Shown in pieces: positions 18,117 through 27,114 of a stretch of 64,000 nucleotides of DNA. The position numbers were made by a program, and so were the translations under genes. Source of the stretch: Bacillaceae bacterium IKA-2. GTDB taxonomy: Bacteria; Bacillota; Bacilli; Bacillales; Anaerobacillaceae. The notes under the pieces were generated by a model. It was not told the DNA's origin. It saw only the letters and a program-made list of their open reading frames with translations, and did not search any database. The DNA is taken from positions 1,984,001 to 2,048,000 of the forward strand of contig CP134492.1 in NCBI GenBank assembly GCA_031761875.1, read 5' to 3'. How positions within the stretch are numbered: position 1 is the stretch's first letter; every line of letters begins with the position of its first letter.

Positions 18117-19796
18117 ATGTTAAGCTTACGGATAAAAATTTTAAGTGGTTTCGGTATTATTCTTTTATTACTTTTGATCGTATCATCGTATAGTATCTTT
18201 AATAACACGAAAATAAATAGTAATGTTGAACAAATGATTGAAAATGATCTGCAAAGATTAGCAACTAGTGATTTTTTAGCTATTAATATGGCTGAAAGGT
18301 TAGCCTTAGTAAGGGGTTATATTCTTATTGGAGACAAAGACTATAAGCAGCGTTATATGGAGCTTACTGAAGAGAGTGCTGCGATCGAAAAACAGCTCTT
18401 AGCGCTTACTGATAATGAAACAATTCACGATTTAATTGAAAAAAGTCAAAGATGGGATCTTTTGATTATTGAAAGAATAATTCCAATGTATGAAGAAAAC
18501 GGAAGAGATACTGCTGTCATGAGTATTCAGTATCAAGTTGATCCATTAGCAGAGGAAGTCATTGAAGGATACCGGCTTTTAGCTAAATCAGGGCAAGACG
18601 AAATTATTAGTAATGGCAGAGAGATCATTAAGAATGGGCATAATCTAGTTATTTTTAATATCATTGCCACATTAATTGCGATCATATTATCCGTTGTTGT
18701 TGCAATGGTTACTGCTGGGAAAATTGTAAATCCAATTTTAGCTGTTGTTAGTAGAGTTGAGCAAATAGCTAAAGGTGATTTGACAGGCAATACAATCGAA
18801 AATCATCCAAATGATGAGTTAGGACGTCTGACAGCATCAACAAATGATATGGCATGTAACCTTCGCAACTTACTTACACAAACGACAAATACATCTGATC
18901 AAGTTGCGGCTGCATCAGAACAATTAACGGCAAACTCAGAGCAAACAACAATAGCTACAAAGCAAATTGTTGCGACAATTCAGGAGGTTGCCCGAGGAGC
19001 AGATACAACAGTTAATGGAACAAAAGAAAGCGCTCGTGCTATGGAAGAAATGACAATGGGTATTCAAAGAATTGCAGAATCTTCCTCAATTGTTTCCGAA
19101 AGCTCTTTTGAAGCAACAAAAGAAGCAGAGGAAGGAAATAAGTCATTACACCGTGTTATTGAACAAATGAAGACAATTAGTGATGCTGTTAAAGAAGCGA
19201 CAACAATTATCGGCAGATTAGGAGAACGATCTTCAGAAATCGGAAGTATCGTAGGAGTGATTACAAATATTTCAAAGCAAACAAATTTATTAGCGTTAAA
19301 TGCTGCAATTGAAGCGGCTCGCGCCGGAGAACATGGCAAAGGTTTTGCTGTTGTTGCCGATGAAGTTCGTAAACTTGCCGAAGGATCACAAAAGTCTGCT
19401 GCTCAAATATCATTAGTTATTCAAGAAATACAAGATGAAACAACTTTTGCTGTTAAAACAATGGACAATGGTAGCAAGGAAGTTGAGTCAGGGATTCAGG
19501 TTGTCGAAGAAACTGGCTTAGCATTTGAAAAAATATTAGCAGCCATTCAAAATGTTTCAACTCAAATTCAAGAGGTTTCTGCAACAGCTGAAGAAATGTC
19601 AGCAAGTTCAGAACAAGTTAGTGCCTCTGTAGATGAAATGGCTCATGTTGCGATTGAAACTTCGGAGAGTTTTCAAACTGTAGCATCAGGGGCTGAACAA
19701 CAATTATTTTCTATGGAAGAAATTAAAACATCGGCAAGTAGCTTAAGTACCTTAGCTCAAGAATTACAAGATGAAATTCGTAAGTTTAAGCTCTAA
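18117..19796 (+). CDS. Methyl-accepting chemotaxis protein
   Basis: A 559-residue transmembrane receptor. TM1 is residues 7-27, a four-helix-bundle-type sensor of about 150 residues follows ([16 protein letters not shown]), TM2 is near 178-200, then HAMP ([20 protein letters not shown]) and a signalling domain with the conserved hairpin tip [20 protein letters not shown] and [15 protein letters not shown]. It relays ligand or redox signals to CheA/CheW. The ligand is unknown. GAGGTA lies before the ATG, and a terminator follows directly. Confidence 0.94.
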   Translation: MLSLRIKILSGFGIILLLLLIVSSYSIFNNTKINSNVEQMIENDLQRLATSDFLAINMAERLALVRGYILIGDKDYKQRYMELTEESAAIEKQLLALTDNETIHDLIEKSQRWDLLIIERIIPMYEENGRDTAVMSIQYQVDPLAEEVIEGYRLLAKSGQDEIISNGREIIKNGHNLVIFNIIATLIAIILSVVVAMVTAGKIVNPILAVVSRVEQIAKGDLTGNTIENHPNDELGRLTASTNDMACNLRNLLTQTTNTSDQVAAASEQLTANSEQTTIATKQIVATIQEVARGADTTVNGTKESARAMEEMTMGIQRIAESSSIVSESSFEATKEAEEGNKSLHRVIEQMKTISDAVKEATTIIGRLGERSSEIGSIVGVITNISKQTNLLALNAAIEAARAGEHGKGFAVVADEVRKLAEGSQKSAAQISLVIQEIQDETTFAVKTMDNGSKEVESGIQVVEETGLAFEKILAAIQNVSTQIQEVSATAEEMSASSEQVSASVDEMAHVAIETSESFQTVASGAEQQLFSMEEIKTSASSLSTLAQELQDEIRKFKL

Positions 19797-19803
19797 ATGT
19801 CAA

Positions 19804-19843
19804 CAAAAAAACAGCCGCATGATCAATAGTAGCTGTTTTTTTG
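19804..19843 (+). terminator. Rho-independent terminator after MCP gene
   Basis: AAAAAACAGC pairs with GCTGTTTTTTT around a CGCATGATCAATAGTA loop. Confidence 0.8.
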
Positions 19844-19856
19844 TTTGAAAAATAAC

Positions 19857-19911
19857 AGATTTCCCTCTCCGACAAGGCCCACTGCTTTAGCTCTGAGCTT
19901 TGTCAGCAAGT
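19857..19911. repeat. Short dispersed repeat, second family, copy 1
   Basis: CAGATTT... ACTGCTTTAGCT...AGC-TTGTCAG recurs at 47167-47221 with the same spacing and moderate identity. Both copies are intergenic. Too short and diverged to classify. Confidence 0.4.
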
Positions 19912-19968
19912 ATTATTGTCCTCAAAATTAACTAAGATTGTCACTATCATGCAAAGTGTTTCTTTATG

Positions 19969-21000
19969 TTATTTTAAACTTTTTTCGAAAATAACTGTAG
20001 AATACGGCGGGAGGAATACGGCGTCATTCCGAACAGAATACCCATCTTTAGAAGCAAAGATGACTTCACCCTCAGGACTATCGAGAGCAATTTCGAGATC
20101 ATTTTTTGTAAGGTTGTGAATGATATGAAACTCTTCATCATTGTATATACGTTTAAAAGCGAGACTTCCTTGTTCCCTAATTGGAGATTCAGCAATAATT
20201 CCAAATAGTAAAGTAGGTTGAGATCGGCGAAGGTAAATCATTTTTTTATAGTGATGTAGTAACGAATTTTTATCGTCAAGCTGTGTTTCAACAGACGGGG
20301 CATCTGGATCAATATTAAATTTTGGCTTAATCCATGTTGTTTGGCCACCATTTTTGTTTTCATACCAAAGCATCGGCTCGCGAATATGCTCATCTGGCTT
20401 TGTGCCTTGCATCCCAATTTCTTCACCATAATAAATGAATGGGCTTCCTGGTAAAGTTAGTAAAAGTGAGGCAGCCATTTTTGCTTGTTCGTCATTTCCT
20501 CTTAATTCACTCATAATACGATTCATATCATGATTCGTAATAAAAGTTGAATCGACAAAATCACTAGAATACCTTTCAAACTGACTAAGAGTGCGAATTA
20601 ATTTGCTAACAACAGATCCGCCCCGCTCTGATCTAGCCGCTTTTAAGATATCCTCTGCTAAATCAAAGTTAAATGTTGAGTGAAGACCGTCTTCTAAATA
20701 GGGACCTGCAACTTGAGGAAGATCCCAAACTTCACCAACAAGAAACACGTCTGGGTTGACTTTTTCCATAGCAGTCCGGAACTCACTCCACCAAATTAAA
20801 TTTTCCGATTTATCTTTCGGGAAGATATGCTTAGCCGCATCTAAACGAAATCCGTCGACACCTATCTCATCTAACCAAAATTCGCCAAAGTTGATGACTT
20901 CTTGGCGAACTTCTGGAGTGTAAAAGTTAAAGTCTGGCATCCCGCCCCAAAACACACTGAAATAATTGTTTGGTGCTTTTCCATGCCAAAACGACTTTCC
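19969..21000 (-). pseudogene. Alpha-amylase family (GH13) gene, 5' half missing
   Basis: The reading frame encodes the C-terminal two thirds of a GH13 enzyme. Region II GFRLDAAKH with the nucleophile Asp, region III GEVWD with the acid Glu, and region IV FITNHD are all intact, and the C-terminal beta domain ends normally (LPPYSTVIFEKSLK). The first barrel strands, region I and any signal peptide are absent. Homology can be read upstream of the first ATG (20955) to about 21000 as DGKSFWHGKAPNNYFSVFWG, where it stops abruptly and the sequence becomes a GerA gene. There is no ribosome site at the remaining ATG. I infer a deletion or rearrangement; an assembly misjoin is the alternative. Confidence 0.8.
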
Positions 21001-22100
21001 ATCATTAAAGCTTCAATAACAGCTGGAAAAGGAATCCCTTCCCTTTGGGAAATAATACTAATTAATAGCTGTGTTGGGATCATTTCATAATGAAAGGTAC
21101 TAACAGCGACGTAAAGAGATGGTAGTAATAGCGCTAGTAAAAAAGAAAAATATCTGATCAATCGTATAAAACTTCCCATCAAAAATGGTTGATAATAGTC
21201 TTCACTCATAGAAAGGAAGTCACTAAATATTGTCGGAGCAGTAAGGATAAAAGGGCTTCCGTCAACAAACAAGGCAAATTTCCCCGAAATCAAGTGGGCA
21301 GCGACAACATCAGGCCTTTCACTGTTATACACTAATGGAAAAGGGGTAAATGATTTATCTTCTACAAATTCTTCTAAAATTCCTGAATCAAATAGAGCAT
21401 TAGTTTTAACATCGCCAATTCTTTTTCGAATTTCTTCTAAAATTTTTAGGTTGATAATACCATCTACGTAAGCGAGATAAACTCGTGTAGATGTTTCTTT
21501 ACCAATTGTATAAGATTGAAAACGCAGTGCTGGATTTTTTATTTTTTTCCGAATTAAGCTTATATTGGTTTCAATGTCTTCAATAAAGCCATCTTTAGGA
21601 CCGCGAACGACCGTTTGGGTACTGGGTTCTTCTATGGCGCGTTTTCCAGTGGCTTGTATTTGAATCGATAAAATTAGCTTCATTCCTTCAATAAAAATAC
21701 AGGCATAACCGTTTATTATATTTTCAATAGTTTGCAACTCAAATTCGATGAAGCTGTGTTGAGATCCTGAAAAAGTCTCTCTTCCAAAATTTTTCCATTC
21801 AGATTCTGAGGTAATGTTATCTTTTTTAACAGCGGTATTTAAGATCGGGTCTAACACCTTACTTGTTACTGCCTGCCAATCAGTCATGGTCGTTAAATAA
21901 CAAAGTATACCTTTTCGCTGCCCGATCTGAATGTCTTCGATCATTAAATCAGCAGTATCTCCAAAGATTTCTTCAATTCGCTGCTTGATTTCATGTAAAT
22001 TTTCACTAAATGGTTTTAAAGTATTTTTCTGCTTCGGTAATAAGTCTTTAAGAGGAGAACTGTCTTTTGAAAGATCTTTTTTTGACCGCTTTTTAAACAT
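20871..22100 (-). pseudogene. Spore germination protein GerA family, truncated at C-terminus
   Basis: Germinant-receptor A subunit. About 366 residues are GerA-like: a soluble N-terminal part with RKGILCYLTTMTDWQAV and GPKDGFIEDIETNISLIRKKI, the FALFVDGSPFILTAPTIFSDFLSMSEDYYQPF segment (in two stretches), then the first membrane helices. Homology ends at GIPFPAVIEALMME, whereas full GerA proteins run on for 100 or more residues with further helices. The last 43 codons are the amylase sequence read in the wrong frame. Start ATG 22100 follows TAGGGA and overlaps the gerB-like stop. The receptor is therefore probably non-functional unless the join is an artefact. Confidence 0.85.
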
Positions 22101-23211
22101 CGCTTTCCCTACTTTTTTGTTGTTTTTTCTTCCATAAAACAATAACTGCTAAAATTCCGGGAATCCCAATTTGTAATGGCATATGCATATACATTGGTAC
22201 AAATCGTAATCCTTCTTCAAGATGTTCTGCATAGTTCGAAGCAATTAAAATTGAGAATATCGCAATCAATATCCCCATAGGTATTGAAAAATAGCGATAT
22301 GGAGTCTTAAAAACATATTCCAGCCCTTTTAATCCACCATAAAAAAATAAGCTTACTTTAATGAAAATACCTAACATCATCACGAAAATAATCAGGGAAT
22401 CAATCCGCTCAACGAACTCAGCAAAAGAAATTTCTCTTGCGGCGGTTAAAAGCGGAAAGGCTGCTCTTTCTGATAAATTAATGCCTAACACAGATAATTT
22501 AATTATTTTTATCAATGCTAATAATATGCCCGCAGTTATTACAGCCCCCACACTTACTTTTGATACATGCTCAAATTTAGTAGAAATTGCCATGATCATT
22601 GTAAGTACGATTGCTTCTCCAAATGGAAAGCCGATGAGTCCAGGGAAAATGGCTTCAAAAATGGGTGCAAACCCTTCCGCCAAAATAGGTTTGAGGTTAG
22701 CAGCGTTAATTTCACCGCCAGCAAAGAGAAAGATGCAGGTCAGTAATAGAAAAATAACGATGTAGGGTATAAATGCTTCAACGGTTCTGCCAATAACTTC
22801 CGGCCCTAAGTAAACGACATAAGCAACAACAAACATAAATGTAAGTGCTAACACTGCGATAGGGGTATTGGGATAAATATATGTAATAAGCAATTCCAAA
22901 AAGTCTCGTAATACTCGAGAAGCAATGTAAAAAAAATAAGTGATATAAATGAAGGAAATGATAATAGCTACAATCCTCCCAAATATTTGTCCGATGATTT
23001 CAAATAAATTCTTACCTTCATCATAGGATAGAATGAAAGAATAAATATAAATGATAAGAGCGCCAATGACGCTTGCAATTAAAATCGCGATCCAGGCGTC
23101 TTGCTTGGCTTCTTTTGCGACGCCAACAACAACTGCTGAACCAATCTGAAAAATAATGATAAGAACAAATAGTTGAAATAGGCTTATTTTTTCTACTAGT
23201 TCTTTTTTCAC
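22093..23211 (-). CDS. Spore germination permease, GerB family
   Basis: Germinant-receptor B subunit, a 10-helix spore permease related to amino-acid/polyamine transporters, located in the inner spore membrane. It has 372 residues. ISLFQLFVLIIIFQIGSAVVVGVA at the N-terminus and the FPFGEAIVLTMI segment fit the family. I chose the GTG at 23211 because GAGGAGGGG lies 5 bases upstream; the reading from 23271 would overlap the D-subunit gene. Order on the minus strand is D, B, A. The A partner is truncated, which would disable the receptor. Confidence 0.88.
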   Translation of the reverse strand: MKKELVEKISLFQLFVLIIIFQIGSAVVVGVAKEAKQDAWIAILIASVIGALIIYIYSFILSYDEGKNLFEIIGQIFGRIVAIIISFIYITYFFYIASRVLRDFLELLITYIYPNTPIAVLALTFMFVVAYVVYLGPEVIGRTVEAFIPYIVIFLLLTCIFLFAGGEINAANLKPILAEGFAPIFEAIFPGLIGFPFGEAIVLTMIMAISTKFEHVSKVSVGAVITAGILLALIKIIKLSVLGINLSERAAFPLLTAAREISFAEFVERIDSLIIFVMMLGIFIKVSLFFYGGLKGLEYVFKTPYRYFSIPMGILIAIFSILIASNYAEHLEEGLRFVPMYMHMPLQIGIPGILAVIVLWKKKQQKSRESDV

Positions 23212-23230
23212 AGCGCCCCTCCTCTGTAAA

Positions 23231-23443
23231 TCACTGGGGTTTCCGCCGTCGATAATCGACAGTGATTGCAAAAATCAAGCCAAATATAAAGGCAAAAATG
23301 AGATAATTGCTCCCAATACTTTCATCAGCATCAAAGATCATTTTTAGTGCTTTCGAAAATGAAACGCCATATAGTAACATATCAATAACCAAACTTAGTA
23401 ATAATAAGAAGGTAGCAATAATCATTGATCCCAATGTAACCAT
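23231..23443 (-). CDS. Germinant receptor D-subunit-like small membrane protein
   Basis: A 70-residue protein with two hydrophobic helices (TFLLLLSLVIDMLLYGVSF and YLIFAFIFGLIFAITV) and a basic end (DYRRRKPQ). Small two-helix D subunits accompany many GerA-type receptors in bacilli and modulate germination; position directly before the B gene (19 bases) supports this reading. ATG 23443 has GGAGG 7 bases upstream, which rules against the in-frame TTG at 23458. Confidence 0.7.
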   Translation of the reverse strand: MVTLGSMIIATFLLLLSLVIDMLLYGVSFSKALKMIFDADESIGSNYLIFAFIFGLIFAITVDYRRRKPQ

Positions 23444-23478
23444 CAGTTCAACCTCCAAGTAGTAACTGTTTTGCTTAT

Positions 23479-23507
23479 TAGAATAAGCTTAACTGGGAAA
23501 TTTATGC
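23479..23507 (-). promoter_or_regulatory. Candidate SigG promoter for the germination operon
   Basis: On the minus strand GCATA (-35, 23503-23507) is followed after exactly 17 bases by TATTCTA (-10, 23479-23485), close to the forespore SigG consensus GNATR-N17/18-CATNNTA. It is 36 bases before the D-subunit start, and germinant receptor operons are known SigG targets. Confidence 0.5.
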
Positions 23508-23541
23508 CCTCGTCGTTTCAATTCCATTAAACGGTTATCAT

Positions 23542-24453
23542 TTAATTAAATAATGAGAGAGTATCAGGTTGTAAAGAAGAAAAAGTATTATGACCATTTT
23601 CATACTGATAATTAATTACATCGGAAGATTCAATAATAATACTTAATGAACCGTTAACTACTTTTGCACAGATCAATAATGGTTGATTATGAATATTTTT
23701 AAAAGTGAAATCAGCACCAAACCAGCTAACGTTTGCGTCGCGTCCCGGTGGAACATAAGGAACGCTCCTGCTATGTGAATAACGTTGCAATATTTGAACA
23801 CCTGCTTGATCAACCGCATTAAACAATGTCGTTGAAACTTGACAAATCCCACCCCCGAAGTCGCTATATACTTTGCCTTTAATAAATACAGGTGCAGGTA
23901 AATACCCCTTCTCTAATGTACGTTTTCCGACAACTTCATTAAAAGAAAACACTTCCCCTGGAAATACGACGTGATTATTAATAGCTTCGACAGCAATGGC
24001 AATATTTTGTGCCCTTGCTTCTTTTCTTGGATTAAAGTATGTAATGTACTGACCGATTTTTTTTACATGAATACTAGCCAGTAATTCGCTATCTACTTTA
24101 GGATACTGAGGTAATAAAGGTACTGCTATTTTTAAAGGACCACTACTAAAAAAATAAGTATAAAAATCCTCGGTAAATTTTTCCTTGTTCAGTTTATAAC
24201 CAATTTCATCAGGCACAATAACCCCATGATTATTTAATGTTGCATTTAGAGGAGTTTTATATGTTTGTTCAGCTATTTTTTCAGTAAATCGCTTAAATTT
24301 TTCGTCATCAATTTGTTCATATCCAAGTAGGGATACGAACTCAGATCGATTCACGGAAGCGATCGTTTCGCCTTCGAAAGTTACAGTGAAATTATTGAAA
24401 GTTGAAAGCACTTGTACAAGAAGGAACAGAATCGTGTAACACGAAAAGTTCAT
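23542..24453 (-). CDS. VanW family protein
   Basis: A 303-residue protein with an N-terminal hydrophobic signal or anchor (residues 4-20). The C-terminal VanW domain is complete: FPGEVFSFNEVVGKRTLEKGY, GGGICQVSTTLFNAV, and HSRSVPYVPPGRDANVSW. The region before it resembles the G5/YoaR-type N-terminal domain of bacillar VanW proteins. VanW is named from vancomycin clusters, but its biochemical role is unknown; in bacilli these proteins are thought to act at the cell wall. TAGGAGGT lies 11 bases before the ATG. Confidence 0.85.
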   Translation of the reverse strand: MNFSCYTILFLLVQVLSTFNNFTVTFEGETIASVNRSEFVSLLGYEQIDDEKFKRFTEKIAEQTYKTPLNATLNNHGVIVPDEIGYKLNKEKFTEDFYTYFFSSGPLKIAVPLLPQYPKVDSELLASIHVKKIGQYITYFNPRKEARAQNIAIAVEAINNHVVFPGEVFSFNEVVGKRTLEKGYLPAPVFIKGKVYSDFGGGICQVSTTLFNAVDQAGVQILQRYSHSRSVPYVPPGRDANVSWFGADFTFKNIHNQPLLICAKVVNGSLSIIIESSDVINYQYENGHNTFSSLQPDTLSLFN

Positions 24454-24788
24454 AATGATAGATACCTCCTAAGTTTAGTATGAGTAAAGGGAGGGAGTTT
24501 CATGTGAGAAACCTACCCTGAAGTGGTTTTTCTTTCAAATTGAAAAAACACGAACCCAAGCGTTTTTTTTTTAATTACAGAAACAATTACTGTTAAATAA
24601 ACACAAATACATTTAGTGGTATATCTACAAAATAAAGTCTAGAATAAAAAAAATAAACAAACAAACTCTAAAATCGGGTAAAGAAACTATAAAATCGATT
24701 ACCTATAAGATCGCGACTTTAGGCATTGGAAGAAATAATAGACCATAGATGATGTAAAATAAACAGTTTTAAGGAGGTTGGAATAAAT
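24454..24788. other. Divergent intergenic region before sulfur cassette 1
   Basis: Separates the minus-strand vanW gene from the plus-strand sulfur genes. It holds an inverted repeat GTGGTTTTT/AAAAAACAC (about 24526-24551) and a degenerate operator-like 16-mer at 24607-24622. I see no convincing -35/-10 pair. Confidence 0.4.
24607..24622. promoter_or_regulatory. Degenerate CsoR/CstR-like operator candidate
   Basis: ATACATTTAGTGGTAT differs from the ATACC-N6-GGTAT pattern by one base in the left half. It lies 166 bases before cassette 1. Weaker than the other sites in the window. Confidence 0.35.
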
Positions 24789-25361
24789 ATGGCAGAAATC
24801 ACAGTTAATAAAGTTCTTGATGCAAAAGGGTTAGCTTGCCCAATGCCAATTATTAAAACAAAAAAAGAAATTCAAACGCTTGAGCCTGGGCAGATCATTG
24901 AAATTCAAGCAACAGACAAAGGTTCCAAAGCAGACCTTGAAGCATGGGCAAAAGCAACGGGCAATCAGTATATAGGTATGATTGAAGATGGTGATGTCCT
25001 AAAGCATTACCTCCGAAAGGCGGATCCCGCTGAACTAAAAGAAGAAACGATGCACCCTCATGTCGTAACGATTGATGAACTTCAAGAAAAGGTAAACGGA
25101 GATGAAAAAATTACAATATTAGATGTTCGGGAATCGGCAGAATATGCTTTTGGCCATATTGACGGTGCAAAATCAATACCTTTAGGAGAACTTGAAGAAC
25201 GATTTGAGGAACTTGAAAAAGATAGCGATATCCATGTTATTTGCCGCTCAGCTTCAAGAAGTGATGTAGCTGCACAACAATTGACTGAAAAAGGTTATAC
25301 GACAAAAAACGTTTTAGGTGGAATGAAAGACTGGAAAGGTTCGCTAAATAAACTTAATTAA
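24789..25361 (+). CDS. TusA-rhodanese fusion protein (YrkF/CstA-like), cassette 1
   Basis: A 190-residue sulfur carrier/transferase. Residues 1-80 are a TusA domain with the persulfide-forming Cys in LACPMPIIKTKK; residues 90-190 are a rhodanese with DVRESAEYAFGHIDGA and the active loop ICRSASRSD. In Staphylococcus CstA and Bacillus YrkF the same fusion moves sulfane sulfur during sulfide detoxification. AAGGAGG precedes the ATG. It heads a three-gene cassette (TusA-rhodanese, DsrE, dioxygenase fusion) that is a diverged relative of the two cassettes downstream; here this gene comes first, there DsrE comes first. Confidence 0.92.
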   Translation: MAEITVNKVLDAKGLACPMPIIKTKKEIQTLEPGQIIEIQATDKGSKADLEAWAKATGNQYIGMIEDGDVLKHYLRKADPAELKEETMHPHVVTIDELQEKVNGDEKITILDVRESAEYAFGHIDGAKSIPLGELEERFEELEKDSDIHVICRSASRSDVAAQQLTEKGYTTKNVLGGMKDWKGSLNKLN

Positions 25362-25376
25362 TTGGAGGTAAATCTC

Positions 25377-25772
25377 ATGACAAAACGATTAGCAATTATT
25401 GCAAGTAATGGTGGATTATTTGATGCATATAAAGTATTTAATATTGCAACAGCAGCAGCTGCAACTGATATAGAAGTAGGGATCTTTTTTACTTTTGAAG
25501 GTTTAAATTTAATTCATAAACAAGCCTATGGTAATTTGGAAATGCCAAAAGGAAAAGAACATTTTGCCGAAGGATTTAAAAATGCAAACGTGCCAAGTAT
25601 TCCAGAATTAGTTGACATGGTCGTAGAGATGGACGTTAAAATTATCGCATGTCAAATGACGATGGATGTTATGTCTTTGAAGAAGGAAGATTTTATTGAC
25701 GGTATTGATGTAGGTGGTGCAGTCGCATTTTTAGATTTTGCAAATGATGCCAATATCACACTTACATTTTAA
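25377..25772 (+). CDS. DsrE/DsrF-like sulfur relay protein, cassette 1
   Basis: A 131-residue protein of the DsrE-like fold (KRLAIIASNGGLFDAYKVFNIATAAAA at the N-terminus). The conserved Cys is in KIIACQMTMDVM, aligned with ACTMTMDLLG in the paralogues of cassettes 2 and 3. Such proteins bind sulfur as a persulfide and exchange it with TusA. ATG 25377 follows GGAGGT; the gene begins 15 bases after the TusA-rhodanese stop. Confidence 0.85.
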   Translation: MTKRLAIIASNGGLFDAYKVFNIATAAAATDIEVGIFFTFEGLNLIHKQAYGNLEMPKGKEHFAEGFKNANVPSIPELVDMVVEMDVKIIACQMTMDVMSLKKEDFIDGIDVGGAVAFLDFANDANITLTF

Positions 25773-25798
25773 GGGAAAATACGGGGGGATAAATAATT

Positions 25799-26935
25799 AT
25801 GGTAGAAGCGACAGCTATTAAAAGTATTTCTGCAAAAGAAATGACAAGAAAAGTAATCAATCATGAGCGGCTGTTTATTTTAGATGTAAGAAATGAAAAT
25901 GATTTTGATGATTGGAAAATTGAAGGTAAAGACGTTCATATTATTAATAAGCCATATTTTGAATTATTAGAAGGCCTTGAACCAATTATTGAAAAGCTTC
26001 CAAACAATGAACCAATTTATGTTGTTTGTGCAAAAACCGGTTCATCAGAGTATATAGCTGAGGAAATCGTTAAGGCTGGCTTTACAAATGTTTATTATTT
26101 GGACGGTGGAATGAAAAGTTGGAGTGAATATTCAGAACCGATTAAGATTGGGGATCTAAGTAATGGATCTATATTCCAATTTGTTAGGATAGGGAAAGGT
26201 TGTTTATCCTAGATTATTGAATCAGATGGAAAAGCGATTATCGTTGATACAAGTCGAATGATTGAACAGTATGAAAAATTTTTACATGAACATCATCTCA
26301 AACTTCTCGGATGTATCGATACACACTTACATGCGGATCATATTTCAGGTGCGAGAGAGCTAACCGATAAATTGGGAGGTACCTATTATTTACCTGAGAA
26401 AGATGCGGATGAAGTTACTTTTTCTTATCATAAATTGGAAGATGGTGCCGAAATTACCGTCGGAAATATAACTGTGAAAGTTTTATATTCTCCCGGTCAC
26501 ACAATCGGAAGTACGTCTGTAATCGTTGATAATAAATATTTATTAACAGGGGATATTTTATTTATTGATTCAATCGGTCGACCTGACTTAGCAGGAAAAG
26601 CTGAAGATTGGGTGAAAGATTTGCGAAAAACTTTATATGAGCGTTATAAACAAATAGGCGCTGATTTAATCGTTTTACCGGCTCACTTTATGGGTATTAA
26701 AGAGATGAATCAAGATGGTAGTGTTTCAAGAAAGCTCGGAACACTTTATAAGGAAAATCACGGTTTAAATATTAGTGATAAAGAGATATTTAGAAAAACT
26801 GTTTCAGAAAACTTGCCACCACAACCGAATGCCTATCAAGAAATTCGTCAAACAAATATGGGGAAAATTACTCCGGATGAAGACAAGCAAAGAGAAATGG
26901 AAATTGGTCCTAACCGCTGTGCTGTTCGTGAATAA
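25799..26935 (+). pseudogene. Rhodanese-persulfide dioxygenase-like fusion (YrkH/CstB-like), amber-interrupted, cassette 1
   Basis: A 378-codon frame with one TAG at 26210-26212 (codon 138). Before it lies a rhodanese domain (ILDVRNENDFDDWKIEG, VVCAKTGSSEY) ending [10 protein letters not shown]; after it, in the same frame, a metallo-beta-lactamase domain with [34 protein letters not shown] and PAHF, the non-heme-iron persulfide dioxygenase pattern. The intact paralogues have Tyr at the TAG position, so one base change explains the break. The downstream part has an ATG at 26258 without a clear ribosome site. Either a recent pseudogene, a sequencing error or stop-codon readthrough. Confidence 0.85.
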
Positions 26936-26953
26936 ACGGAAAATAATAATATA

Positions 26954-26996
26954 CCTTATTAGAGATTGCCTAAAAGCGCTCTCTAATAAGGTTTTT
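26954..26996 (+). terminator. Rho-independent terminator after cassette 1
   Basis: CCTTATTAGAGA (26954-26965) pairs with TCTCTAATAAGG (26980-26991), then TTTTT. Confidence 0.9.
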
Positions 26997-27073
26997 ACAA
27001 TTCGGATATTTTTCTGTGCGCTTTATATTAAACATTATGTTGACAGTGCAAACGAATGTGTATTACTATATAG

Positions 27074-27089
27074 ATACCGAGAGGGGTAT
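27074..27089. promoter_or_regulatory. CsoR/CstR-like operator before sulP operon
   Basis: ATACC-GAGAGG-GGTAT, an exact ATACC-N6-GGTAT site 25 bases before the SulP start codon. CsoR-family repressors (copper CsoR, persulfide CstR) bind such G-tract dyads. Confidence 0.65.
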
Positions 27090-27114
27090 ATTAGAAAGTT
27101 TTGAGGAGGCTATT

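Noticed and set aside
20871-20998. C-terminal tail of the gerA-like ORF as a genuine GerA end
   Set aside because: The last 43 codons are the amylase reading frame shifted; they do not resemble the GerA membrane region.
26210-26212. Amber codon read as pyrrolysine in the dioxygenase fusion
   Set aside because: Intact paralogues have Tyr, not a catalytic position, and no pyl genes are seen; a point mutation or sequencing error is simpler.
26775-27104. A 109-aa plus-strand ORF across the end of cassette 1
   Set aside because: It overlaps the dioxygenase 3' end in another frame and runs through the terminator hairpin.
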